The position numbers and the translations under genes are program-made. From Pelagisphaera sp964404745 (GTDB lineage Bacteria; Verrucomicrobiota; Verrucomicrobiia; Opitutales; Opitutaceae), in assembly GCA_964404745.1 (NCBI GenBank), contig CAYOLG010000005.1:1-64000 (forward strand): DNA of 64,000 nt, written 5' to 3'. The notes under the pieces were generated by a model. The model was not told the DNA's origin. It was given only the letters and a program-made list of their open reading frames with translations, and made no database searches. Positions 27,334-36,000 of the stretch are shown here, one piece after another (the stretch's first letter is position 1; the number at the start of each line of letters is the position of its first letter).

Positions 27334-28089
27334 TCAGTCGAGGGACCAGACTAGGATATCGTCAACGATCACCTTTCCAGTGACGCCGAGAGCGAAGTTT
27401 TGCTTAACCTTGTGATCCAGGCCGGGAGATGAGAACGATCCGATACGCTTGCCATCAAGGTAGACGGCGCATTCGGGGCCCTGGAAGACGATGATCGCCT
27501 CGTGCCATCGGCCGATTTCAAGCGGGGCGTCAAAGGTTCGTTGTTTCGTATCGACGAAGGCCTTGATGGCGGCTTGCTCTTTCGTGGAGAGGCTTTTTTC
27601 CCTGCGCTTCGCGAATATCTCGAGATCAAAAACGCCGGTCTTGTCGTCTTGGATTTGGATTGAACCGGGCTTGAATACGACACGCGAGATGTGGCCGGCC
27701 CAGGAAACGTCGCGAGCGGTAGGATCGTTGAAATTGAATTTCAGACCGTATTTGTCGAAGACTTGCAGCTTAAAACGGATGACGCCGTCGTCGAGAGCTA
27801 TGTCGTGGCGGATCGAGGTGCTGTGGTCGGCGACTTTGGCCATGGTGATGACGAGCTGGCCATTCTCGAGGTCCGCCTGCTTGACGCCTTGAGCCCGGGA
27901 AGCGCTGTTTGTGACCCATTGCTTGCCGAGCTGTTCTTTGCTGTCGTCCTGCTCGGCGCGGTTGAAGTCATCGCTGAAAACGAGCTTGCCCCGCTGGATA
28001 AGCGATTCGGGGCTATCGGCGTGGAGGGTAGCGGCTATTGTCGCTAGGAGGAGTGGAATGAGAAGTCGGTAGAATGACGTTGGGCTCAT
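27334..28089 (-). CDS. Secreted DUF1080/LamG-like protein (251 aa)
   Basis: A signal peptide (~1-25) precedes a single concanavalin-like sandwich. Typical strands are L-V-F-S-D-D-F-N-R-A-E, then D-G-V-I-R-F-K-L-Q-V-F-D-K-Y-G-L-K-F-N-F-N-D, and W-H-E-A-I-I-V-F-Q-G-P-E-C-A-V-Y-L-D-G-K-R-I-G-S. Related domains (DUF1080, 3-keto-disaccharide hydrolase) act on or bind sugars. No catalytic residues can be assigned. It is separated from the next DUF1080 gene by a repeat element, so the two need not share a transcript. Confidence 0.75.
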   Translation of the reverse strand: MSPTSFYRLLIPLLLATIAATLHADSPESLIQRGKLVFSDDFNRAEQDDSKEQLGKQWVTNSASRAQGVKQADLENGQLVITMAKVADHSTSIRHDIALDDGVIRFKLQVFDKYGLKFNFNDPTARDVSWAGHISRVVFKPGSIQIQDDKTGVFDLEIFAKRREKSLSTKEQAAIKAFVDTKQRTFDAPLEIGRWHEAIIVFQGPECAVYLDGKRIGSFSSPGLDHKVKQNFALGVTGKVIVDDILVWSLD

Positions 28090-28505
28090 GGTGAATCGGC
28101 AATGCTATTGCTCTCGAACGATACAAATCTTGTACGAGGACAACATTCAACTCGCTTAGCTTTTCAAGTATGGAAACGTTGTATCAGGAGCGCTGGATAA
28201 CTTTTGAGATTTTTGGGGAGTTGGAGTGTTGGAAATGTAACATCGTTCACCCGCTAAGGATGCGGAATCACTGGACCTAGCTGTACGGATTGGCGTCAAT
28301 TTAAGTTGTATTCGTTGTAGGAAGCTCGCTTGCGAGCGAATAAACCTCGGTCCATCGCAGTGAAACAATCGCTCGCAAGCGAGCTTCCTACAGCAAGAAA
28401 TCGGCGTTTTTTAGATGAGTTGACGCCCATGCGCTTCGCGCGAGCAGGATCCTAGCCAGTTGGGAGTAGGTTGGTTTTGGGTGTGGTTGCTGGATGCAAC
28501 CGGAA
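28090..28505. other. Intergenic stretch holding a repeat element
   Basis: About 415 bases without a gene. Most of the right-hand half (28290-28436) is the MITE-like element described separately. The left part contains nothing recognisable. Confidence 0.7.
28290..28436. repeat. MITE-like element with inverted ends around a long hairpin
   Basis: The left end reads TTGGCGTCAATTTAAG. The right end, on the other strand, reads GCGCATGGGCGTCAACTC. Between them is a near-perfect inverted repeat (28315-28393) with outer arms TTGTAGGAAGCTCGCTTG and their complement; the arms also fold on themselves. The end motif is shared with elements at 9999, 39901 and 62517. Confidence 0.65.
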
Positions 28506-29264
28506 TCACTTGATTTCCCGGATGCGGATATCCTTAAACTGGACGGTCATGACTGGACCTACGTGTATTTGCAAGGCGAGTACACCTGATTTGGCGCTGC
28601 CGCTTGGGTCTTCATCGATAACGGATACAGTGACGCGTCCATTTATCATATGCGTGAGCTGGTTTCCGTTTGCGATAATCGTGTAGTCGTTCCAGTCTTT
28701 AGATTTGATGACGCTTTGAATATCGTCGGTATCTCCTAGGGATCCGAGAACCTCGACGATCGGCTTCTTCGGGTTTTCCGAATTCTCAAGAATCTTCGTC
28801 GTTTGTCCGCGCTGGGCGAGAATGGCTCGTCCTTTCTCTTCGTATAGGATTCCCGAATACTTGGTGCCAGCCTCGAAGTCGGCTTGGTAGCCGCCGACGA
28901 TTGGACCGAAATCGCCTTCTCCGAGAATCTTGCTTCGGTATTGGATTCCGGAATTGCCGTCCACGATCCGGTACTTTAATCGCAGCTCGAAGTCATCGAC
29001 GGAGCCGCCGGTGTAGACAAGAAAGGTATTGTGGGTCAGCTTGTTTTTGGGAGTCTCGCCCGTCTGGCCGGTGATGGCTCCGTCTTGCACGGACCATAAG
29101 TCTGGGTTGCCCCGCCATCCAGTGAGATCTTTGCCATTAAAGAGGCTCCTGAATCCCGGTTCTAGCTTCGGCCCGTGATGGTCCGCGCGGGAAGCGGGAA
29201 AGAGAGAGATAAGGGCGATGACTAGGACCGCGAGGGGAGCTTTTGAAGAAATAGGGAATCGCAT
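28506..29264 (-). CDS. Secreted DUF1080 protein (3-keto-disaccharide hydrolase fold, 252 aa)
   Basis: A signal peptide (~1-27) is followed by a canonical DUF1080 domain: G-F-R-S-L-F-N-G-K-D-L-T-G-W-R-G-N, then W-S-V-Q-D-G-A-I-T-G, then F-E-L-R-L-K-Y-R-I and G-N-S-G-I-Q-Y-R-S-K. It ends V-Q-F-K-D-I-R-I-R-E-I-K. Some members hydrolyse 3-keto-glycosides produced by oxidoreductases. Substrate here is unknown. It sits alone, between repeat-rich DNA and the SGNH esterase. Confidence 0.9.
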   Translation of the reverse strand: MRFPISSKAPLAVLVIALISLFPASRADHHGPKLEPGFRSLFNGKDLTGWRGNPDLWSVQDGAITGQTGETPKNKLTHNTFLVYTGGSVDDFELRLKYRIVDGNSGIQYRSKILGEGDFGPIVGGYQADFEAGTKYSGILYEEKGRAILAQRGQTTKILENSENPKKPIVEVLGSLGDTDDIQSVIKSKDWNDYTIIANGNQLTHMINGRVTVSVIDEDPSGSAKSGVLALQIHVGPVMTVQFKDIRIREIK

Positions 29265-29398
29265 ATCGCGAGCACATGAGGAAATCCGCGACCTTTCAAA
29301 TCTATATTTCGCCTTGGCCGTAATACCTCGAAGCTCTTGCGATGGGAATTTTTAATTTTTGTAATCGGAATTATCCTGCGTGACGGTACTAGCTCTGA

Positions 29399-30502
29399 CT
29401 ACTGGCCGCGAAGGGCCTTGCGTAACTGCGGCTCGAAGGCGTCAGCCTGGCGCATAAAGCCGAGATCATTGGGGTGTGAGGCATCAGTTGCTCCCTCGCT
29501 GTCGGATCCTAGGAGCTGGTCGCCCGACAAGTAGTAGATTTTTCGGAGTCCTTGCGACTTGAGGGATCGGTAAGCTTCGCGCAGGGCCGCGTGGTTGCCA
29601 TCATGGTGGGCGTTTCGAGCAGGCAGGATCCATGAATTCGTGTTGCGCCGATCTTCCACGAGAAGGATAGGGGTATCCGGTCGAGCTGCTCGGAGCTGCT
29701 TAACCAAGGGCTCGGTTCGCTCTGCTACTTGGGCGGGTTGGAGGTTCGGATTGCAATCGATGACATAAACAGCGGCGTCTATTCGCGTTAGCATGTCCCC
29801 GATCTCAGGTTCCATGCGGCCGTTGCCCGAGAATCCGAGATTCACCACTGGGCGATCTAATCGGCGTCCGAGAATTGCGGTATGAACCATGCCTGGGCGC
29901 GAGGCGCAAGCGCCGTGAGTGATAGAGGTTCCATAGAAGACGATGGGTTTTACTTTCCTCGGAGCGAGACCTTGGAATGAAGACCCAGAGGGAACGCCGA
30001 TTTCGAGCCGCTCGACTCCGTTGTAAAGGGGCAGGTAGACTGCATACTCGCGTTTGCCGGGAGCCAATCCTTTGATCAAGGCGATGCGCATTTCCTGGGC
30101 TGTGGGCTTGACGACCATTACCCAACGCCACTTTCCGTCCGCGTCTCGAGCGTAGAGGTCTAGACCGCTAACGCCGGTGGCCGGCATGTGGGGCTTGTCG
30201 AGCTCTTCTTTGAATAAGGCATAGTCGACCCATATCTCGGTGGCATCGGTTTCGAATCGGACCATCATACCGGCGCTATCGCGACTAAGCGTCCAAACGG
30301 GCTCCCGCACTTGGCTCTCGGCGGAGGCGGGCAATCGATCAAACCAGCGAAGACGGGGCTCGTCTACCCAGGCCCGGCCTTCGACTCCCCACTCGGTTAC
30401 GTCCTGCCAATCGAGAGCGGGCGTTTCCGATCTCGTATTCAGGAGCGGGATTATGGTGGCGGTTAGAAAGGGTATCAGGGCAGTGAATCGCATCTTGGAC
30501 AT
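29399..30502 (-). CDS. Secreted SGNH/GDSL esterase with GxDLY domain (367 aa)
   Basis: After a signal peptide, residues ~30-170 form the N-terminal domain with G-L-D-L-Y, known from two-domain SGNH esterases. The catalytic domain follows: block I F-Y-G-T-S-I-T-H-G-A-C-A-S-R-P-G (nucleophile Ser), block II N-L-G-F-S-G-N-G, block III with D-C-N-P-N and the catalytic pair in D-A-S-H-P-N-D-L-G. These enzymes remove acyl groups from carbohydrates. Family, exported location and neighbouring DUF1080 proteins fit polysaccharide deacetylation (inference). Confidence 0.9.
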   Translation of the reverse strand: MSKMRFTALIPFLTATIIPLLNTRSETPALDWQDVTEWGVEGRAWVDEPRLRWFDRLPASAESQVREPVWTLSRDSAGMMVRFETDATEIWVDYALFKEELDKPHMPATGVSGLDLYARDADGKWRWVMVVKPTAQEMRIALIKGLAPGKREYAVYLPLYNGVERLEIGVPSGSSFQGLAPRKVKPIVFYGTSITHGACASRPGMVHTAILGRRLDRPVVNLGFSGNGRMEPEIGDMLTRIDAAVYVIDCNPNLQPAQVAERTEPLVKQLRAARPDTPILLVEDRRNTNSWILPARNAHHDGNHAALREAYRSLKSQGLRKIYYLSGDQLLGSDSEGATDASHPNDLGFMRQADAFEPQLRKALRGQ

Positions 30503-30590
30503 AGCCTCTTTTATTAGGTTTGTGGGGACGAACGGTCAAGGAAGGTCTGAAACGGAGTGAAGAGTGAATAGTGTATAGTGAACAGCAGAG

Positions 30591-31302
30591 ATGACTCGAA
30601 TTTCGACAGTTGTCGCCTGTATTCTGTTTCTGCCCTCGCTCAACGAGCCAGTAGATGCTGAGATAGGGGAGTCCAATAGTTTTTTCACCCACCTGCTCGA
30701 CTCTCCGCATCAGGCAGAGGAGACGACACTGAGGGTTCTTTTGCCAGACAAGATTGAGGAAGGAAAGCGATATCCCGCCTTATACATTCTTCCCGTGCAT
30801 GAAGATGGATTATTTAGGCATGGGGATGGCCTAGAGGAGGTGCGAAACGCGGGGTATCGTAATCGGTAAGGTTTGATTTGCGTGGCGCCCTCATTCACGA
30901 GCAAGTAATGGTTTGCCGATCATGATTTGAATCCCGAAAAGCGAGACGAAAGCCACTTTCTAAAGACGGTTCTGCCGTGCCTTGAAAACCATTATCCTAC
31001 TCAGAATAGTTCGGAGGGACGCCTTTTGGTTGGGTTCATCAAGTCGGGTTGGGGAGCGATGTCCTTGCTGTTGAGGCATCCAGATGTATTCTATCGAGCT
31101 GCGGGTTGGGATGCGGGGATTCGATTGAATATGGGTCCCATCGAGGAGTCGGACAGGGCTGAGCGGATTGCCCGCGAATGGGGGACGGCAGAGAATTTTG
31201 ATAAGTATCGGATATCGTCGCTGATAATTTCTAGAGGAATGAAGCTCGGCAGCGAAACGCGTCTTTTCTATTACAATGTTGGGGGGACGCGGGGTTCGGG
31301 CG
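30591..31302 (+). pseudogene. Dead secreted esterase (two in-frame stops)
   Basis: A single reading frame encodes a secreted alpha/beta-hydrolase of the putative-esterase type, starting with a signal peptide. It is broken by TAA codons at 30867-30869 (codon 93) and 30906-30908 (codon 106). The downstream part, D-L-N-P-E-K-R-D-E-S-H-F-L-K, E-G-R-L-L-V-G and R-L-F-Y-Y-N-V-G-G-T-R-G, continues in the same frame. The expected nucleophile turn reads G-F-I-K-S-G-W-G, so the nucleophilic Ser seems to be lost. The 3' end is replaced by a palindromic repeat starting at 31303. Confidence 0.75.
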
Positions 31303-31373
31303 GGGCTGACTGTCCTCAGTCAGCCATGAAGATGAGCCGTTCCCAACACGGCTGACTGAGGACAGACAGCCCT
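31303..31373. repeat. Palindromic hairpin pair, family B
   Basis: GGGCTGACTGTCCTCAGTC and its inverted partner GGCTGACTGAGGACAGACAG lie about 28 bases apart. Each arm also folds on itself. Same family as 54638-54714. It truncates the esterase pseudogene. Confidence 0.75.
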
Positions 31374-31459
31374 GCCATCGGCAAAGTGTTCGGAATGCGA
31401 CTATTGTACGTTTCTTAGATAGCTTGCCTGATCCGCTCGGTTTCTATAGCCCGATTTTC

Positions 31460-32875
31460 ATGAAACACTTCTTTTGCCTTTTATCCCTGACAGTGGCGAT
31501 TTCCTGTTTGGCCGAGCGCCCGAACATCATTCTATGTATGGCCGACGATTTAGGGTGGGGCGATGTCGGGTTTAATGGTAATGAAGTGGTCATTACACCT
31601 GAATTGGATGAGATGGCGAGATCGGGATTGCGATTCGAGCGGTTCTACGCGGCCGCGCCGGTTTGCAGTCCGACGCGAGGTTCCGTCCTGACAGGGCGTC
31701 ACCCCAGCCGATATGGTATACCGACCGCCAATCAGGGGCATTTGCATCGAGACGAGATCAGCATCGCAGAAGTCCTGAAGATGCATGGCTATCGCGCCGG
31801 GCATTTTGGCAAGTGGCACTTGGGGACTCTCGCTCCCGACTATTCGGGGAAAAATAATCGGAATCCAGAGAAGAACTACATGACTCCGGGGATGTCGGGT
31901 TTCGACGAATGGTTTAGCACGGAATACTCTGTTTCCACATGGGATCCTTACAGCCCGGATAACGCCCACAACGGCATAACTGATCCCAGGGTTCTTTTCT
32001 ATCACAACGGTCGCAATATCGTTGATGGACCGGCGGAAGGTCTGGTTGGCGATACAGCCAAAATGGTTATGGACAAAGCTGTGGGCTTCATGGAGGGCGC
32101 GGTCCGAAGCGACCGCCCCTTTCTCGCCGTCATCTGGTTTCATGCGCCCCATTTGCCTGTCGTAGGAGGACCCGAGTTTTTGGCTATGTATCCGAATTTG
32201 GATGAGAACACTCAGCACTACTACGCGGTGATCACGGCGGTGGATCGCCAGATGGGCCGCTTAAGGACGCTGCTACGCGAGTGGGGTGTTGCCGATAACA
32301 CAATGCTGTGCTTTACGGCTGACAATGGTCCGGAAGGAAATCCGGGCAAAAGAGGCCGTTCACAAGGATCGGCGGGCCCATTCCGTGGGCGCAAGCGTTC
32401 GCTTTACGAGGGTGGTGTTCGTGTTCCAGGGCTGATCGAGTGGCCGGCTCGAATCGAAGCGGGAAGTGAAACTTCAGTTTCGGCTGTCACGAGCGATTAT
32501 TTTCCGACTGTGTTGGAGATACTTGGATACAATCTTCCTGAAGCAGTGCGCCGACCTTACGATGGATTTTCCCTTATGCCAATAATAGAGGGGGAGCGAT
32601 TTGCCCGGCCGTCGCCGATCGGATTTCAAGGCCACGGTCTAGCAACGCTTAACGACAATCGCTTCAAGCTCGTTCACAATCCCGGAAAGAAGCGTCAACG
32701 CCATGATAATGGAAGCACTCCCGTGGCGGAATGGGAGTTGTATGACTTGCTAGAGGACCTGGGCGAGACGAAAAATATTATCGACCAGCATCCATCGTTG
32801 GCCGATCGCATGCGCGAGCAGCTGCAAGCTTGGCAGGCCTCTTGCGAGGCCAGCGCGAATGGGGCGGATTATTGA
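31460..32875 (+). CDS. Secreted sulfatase (471 aa)
   Basis: ATG 31460 starts a signal peptide (~1-18); an upstream in-frame start at 31424 would bury it. The core has R-P-N-I-I-L-C-M-A-D-D-L-G-W-G-D, the formylglycine motif C69-S-P-T-R-G, F-G-K-W-H-L-G, T-A-D-N-G-P-E-G and a C-terminal W-E-L-Y-D-L-L-E-D-L-G-E-T-K-N. All motifs needed for an active sulfatase are present. It stands alone, convergent with uvrA, behind a dead esterase. Confidence 0.93.
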   Translation: MKHFFCLLSLTVAISCLAERPNIILCMADDLGWGDVGFNGNEVVITPELDEMARSGLRFERFYAAAPVCSPTRGSVLTGRHPSRYGIPTANQGHLHRDEISIAEVLKMHGYRAGHFGKWHLGTLAPDYSGKNNRNPEKNYMTPGMSGFDEWFSTEYSVSTWDPYSPDNAHNGITDPRVLFYHNGRNIVDGPAEGLVGDTAKMVMDKAVGFMEGAVRSDRPFLAVIWFHAPHLPVVGGPEFLAMYPNLDENTQHYYAVITAVDRQMGRLRTLLREWGVADNTMLCFTADNGPEGNPGKRGRSQGSAGPFRGRKRSLYEGGVRVPGLIEWPARIEAGSETSVSAVTSDYFPTVLEILGYNLPEAVRRPYDGFSLMPIIEGERFARPSPIGFQGHGLATLNDNRFKLVHNPGKKRQRHDNGSTPVAEWELYDLLEDLGETKNIIDQHPSLADRMREQLQAWQASCEASANGADY

Positions 32876-32928
32876 AGCGATCGAGTCGTATTGTAGTCAC
32901 GAAATACACGTAAGGATTTGTACAATTG

Positions 32929-32996
32929 GTTAGGGAGGACTGGCTCAGGCCTCCAACTTCTATCCAAACGGAGGACTGAGCCAGTCCTCCCTACCT
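32929..32996. repeat. Palindromic hairpin pair, family A
   Basis: TAGGGAGGACTGGCTCAGG on the left and GACTGAGCCAGTCCTCCCTA on the right form a long inverted repeat between convergent genes (sulfatase and uvrA). It may also end transcription on both sides, though no T-run follows. Confidence 0.75.
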
Positions 32997-33011
32997 TAAT
33001 AATACTTGGGC

Positions 33012-36000
33012 CTAGCTGATTTTCGGCTTTAGGTATTCGCGGGTAACGCTTCTTTTGGAATTTTTGAGGCCGTCTAGATTTCCTTGATACAGAATCTTGC
33101 CTCCTTTGGGCCCACCTCCGGGCCCTATTTCGATGAGATAATCGGCCTCGGCAATCAGGTCGAGATGATGCTCGATGACAATGACAGTGTGGCCCTGATC
33201 GACTAGACGGTGGAGCAGTCGGATCAGTTTCTCGCAATCGCTCAGATGAAGCCCAATGGTTGGTTCCTCGAGGATATAGAGGTTGGTTCTTTGGATACCG
33301 CGTCGTCGATCAGTAAAGGTCTGAAGTCCCTTGGCTAATTCCGTAACCAATTTCATACGCTGGGCTTCTCCACCCGAGAGCGTGGGGCTACTTTGGCCGA
33401 GCGTTAGGTAGCCAAGGCCGGTTTCCACCATGAGCTGCATGATTTCGCTTAGCTGGGTATGGAAACTGAAAAATTCGGCTGCTTCGTCGAAGGTCATGTT
33501 CAAAGTGTCGGCGATACTCTTTCCTCGCCAATGAAGCTCGAGCAGTTCTTGACCATAGCGAAGTCCGTTGCAGTCCTCGCAGACCATGTAGGTATCGGGC
33601 ATGAAACTCATTTCCAGCTTCACTTTCCCGGCTCCTGAACAAGTGGGGCAGCGACCGTGCGGCGTGTTGAAGGAAAAGCGCCCCGGCTTGTAGCCCCTCA
33701 TTTTCGATTCGGGGAGACTGGCAAAAAAATGTCGGATAATATCGAATACGCCTAAGTAGGTGGCAGGAGTTGATCGCGGCGTTTTCCCGATGGGCGATTG
33801 ATCTACTTCGAGAACGGAGCGGAAGCGGTTGGTCCCCGTTAGCTGATGGAAAAGGACTGAGCCTTCTTCTCCTTCGATGGGCTTGCCATGCTTGGCGAAC
33901 AGCTTGCCGTCTAGGGTCTTCTTTTTCGCTTTGATGGCATAGGTTGCCGCATTTCCGAGAAGATCTCGAATGAGCGACGACTTTCCTGCCCCGGATGATC
34001 CGCATACCATAACTAGGCGTTCGGTTGGAAAGCGGATAGATTGATTTTTCAGGTTTCGGAAATTCACTCCTGTGAATTCGATCCAGGAATCCTTGTCCGC
34101 GGCGCGTGATGGCAACTTGCGATAGGAGTTTCGAAGCGGATGGGGAATGCCTTTTTTGAGATATCTGCCTGTTAGCGACGCTTTATTTCGCTTTAGCTCT
34201 CCTAGGGTTCCTTCGGCAATGAGTTCCCCGCCTTGAGTCCCCGCTCCAGGACCCAGATCTATAATGCGATCCGCATTTTCCATCATGGCTTCGTCGTGCT
34301 CGACGACGAGGAGGGTATTGCCCCGAGAACGCAGGGACTTTAGCGTGTCGATCAGGCGATCGCCGTCGCGGGCGTGCAAGCCAATGCTGGGTTCATCCAA
34401 AATATAGAGCACGCCGGCGAGATTGGAGCCCAGTTGAGCGGCCAGGCGAATGCGTTGAGCTTCGCCACCGGATAGCGTTTGCGTTGCCCGATCGAGCGAT
34501 AGATACTCCAATCCTACGCTATCCATAAATTGGAGACGCTCTCGGATTTGATCGACAATATCCCGGGCGATTAATTGGCCGCGCTTGTCGAGCTTGAGTT
34601 TGCCGAGCGTATCCAAGAGGCCTCGAGGGGTGAGAGACAGGAGTTGAGGCAGAGAGACCCATCGATTGGCCTTGAGCGGGAGGAAAACATGGCGGCTAGT
34701 GCGGTTTAGTCGCTCTCCATGGCAATCCGGGCAAATGACAATCTCGTCAGATTCATCGTCATCGCTGTTGTCAGCGCCGATCGATTTTTCCAGCAGCTCG
34801 TCGTCATCGAGGCGTTCCCGCATCCAGGGATAAATGCGGCCGTGACCGCGGCAGGTGGAACACCACCCTTTGCTCGAATTGAAGGAGAAGTCTTTCGGGT
34901 CTAGTTCAGGCAAGGCTTGGCCCGTTCTGGGATCCATTCGATTAGTCGAGAGCCAAGACAGGATTCCCTCTTGGTCGTCCAAGAGCAGGGCCGTGCCTTT
35001 TCCTCTTTGCAGCGCCTCTTGCAATGCCGAATTGGTTTTCGTCTTGGATCCGCCGAGAGACTTGAGGTCGGCAATGACGATCTCAATATTGTGTTCCCGA
35101 TAGCGGTCGAGTTTCTGAAAATCCTCGGTGAGAATAATTTCTCCATCGACGCGCATCATCTCGTATCCATGATCGGCGACCCAGTTGGCGATGGGCTGAT
35201 GATGGCCCTTGCGATTGCGAATGACTGGGGCGCACATCAAGAGCTGCTGGGACTTTCGAATCGCTGGTTGTCTCAAGATAGAGTCCAAGCGTTTTTCCAA
35301 TTCCGTCACGGTCTGCGATAGCATAGCTTCACCTGTGTCCGGATTATGAGGCACTCCTAGACGCGAATAGAGAAGGCGCAAGTATTGCGCGACTTCCGTT
35401 ATGGTCGCTACGGTTGACTTTCGGCTGCCCCGCGTGACTCGCTGTTCGATAGCGACGGTGGGCTGGATGCCGTTCAACTGATCTAGGTCGGGCCGAGGGA
35501 GTTGCTCTACAAATTGACGGGCGTAGGGAGACATGGATTCCATGAATCGGCGTTGCCCTTCTCCGAAAGCGATATCGAAGGCCAAGGTGGATTTTCCCGA
35601 GCCTGATACACCTGTGACGACAGATAAAGTATAGTGGGGAATCGATACGTCTATGTTCTTTAGATTATGTTCCCGGGCTCCGATAATTTGGAGTGCCCTA
35701 TTGGAGTTGCCATTAGGTCGGCTGGTACCGTAGCTCTTGGGGCTTTCGGCTGCAAGCATTAGCCTCGAGGCGTCCAACTCGCGAGCCAAGTATTTGCCGG
35801 TCTCCGTTTCGGCTGAGACCGCGCAGTTTACTGGAGATCCTTGGAAAACGAGCCGTCCACCGTTATCCCCGGCCTCGGGACCCAGTTCAATGATCCAATC
35901 GGCGGACTTTAGAACATCCAAGTTGTGCTCGATAACGACTAGGCTGTGTCCGCAGTCGACGATTTGCTGTAGAGCCATCAGGAGCCGTTTGACATCGTGC

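Noticed and set aside
28290..28436. CRISPR array
   Set aside because: Only single inverted repeats are present, with no regularly spaced direct repeats and no cas genes in the window.
24429..31302. Alternative genetic code with TAA read as sense
   Set aside because: In-frame TAA occurs only in the broken toxin and esterase; all housekeeping genes read without internal TAA, so these are pseudogenes or errors.
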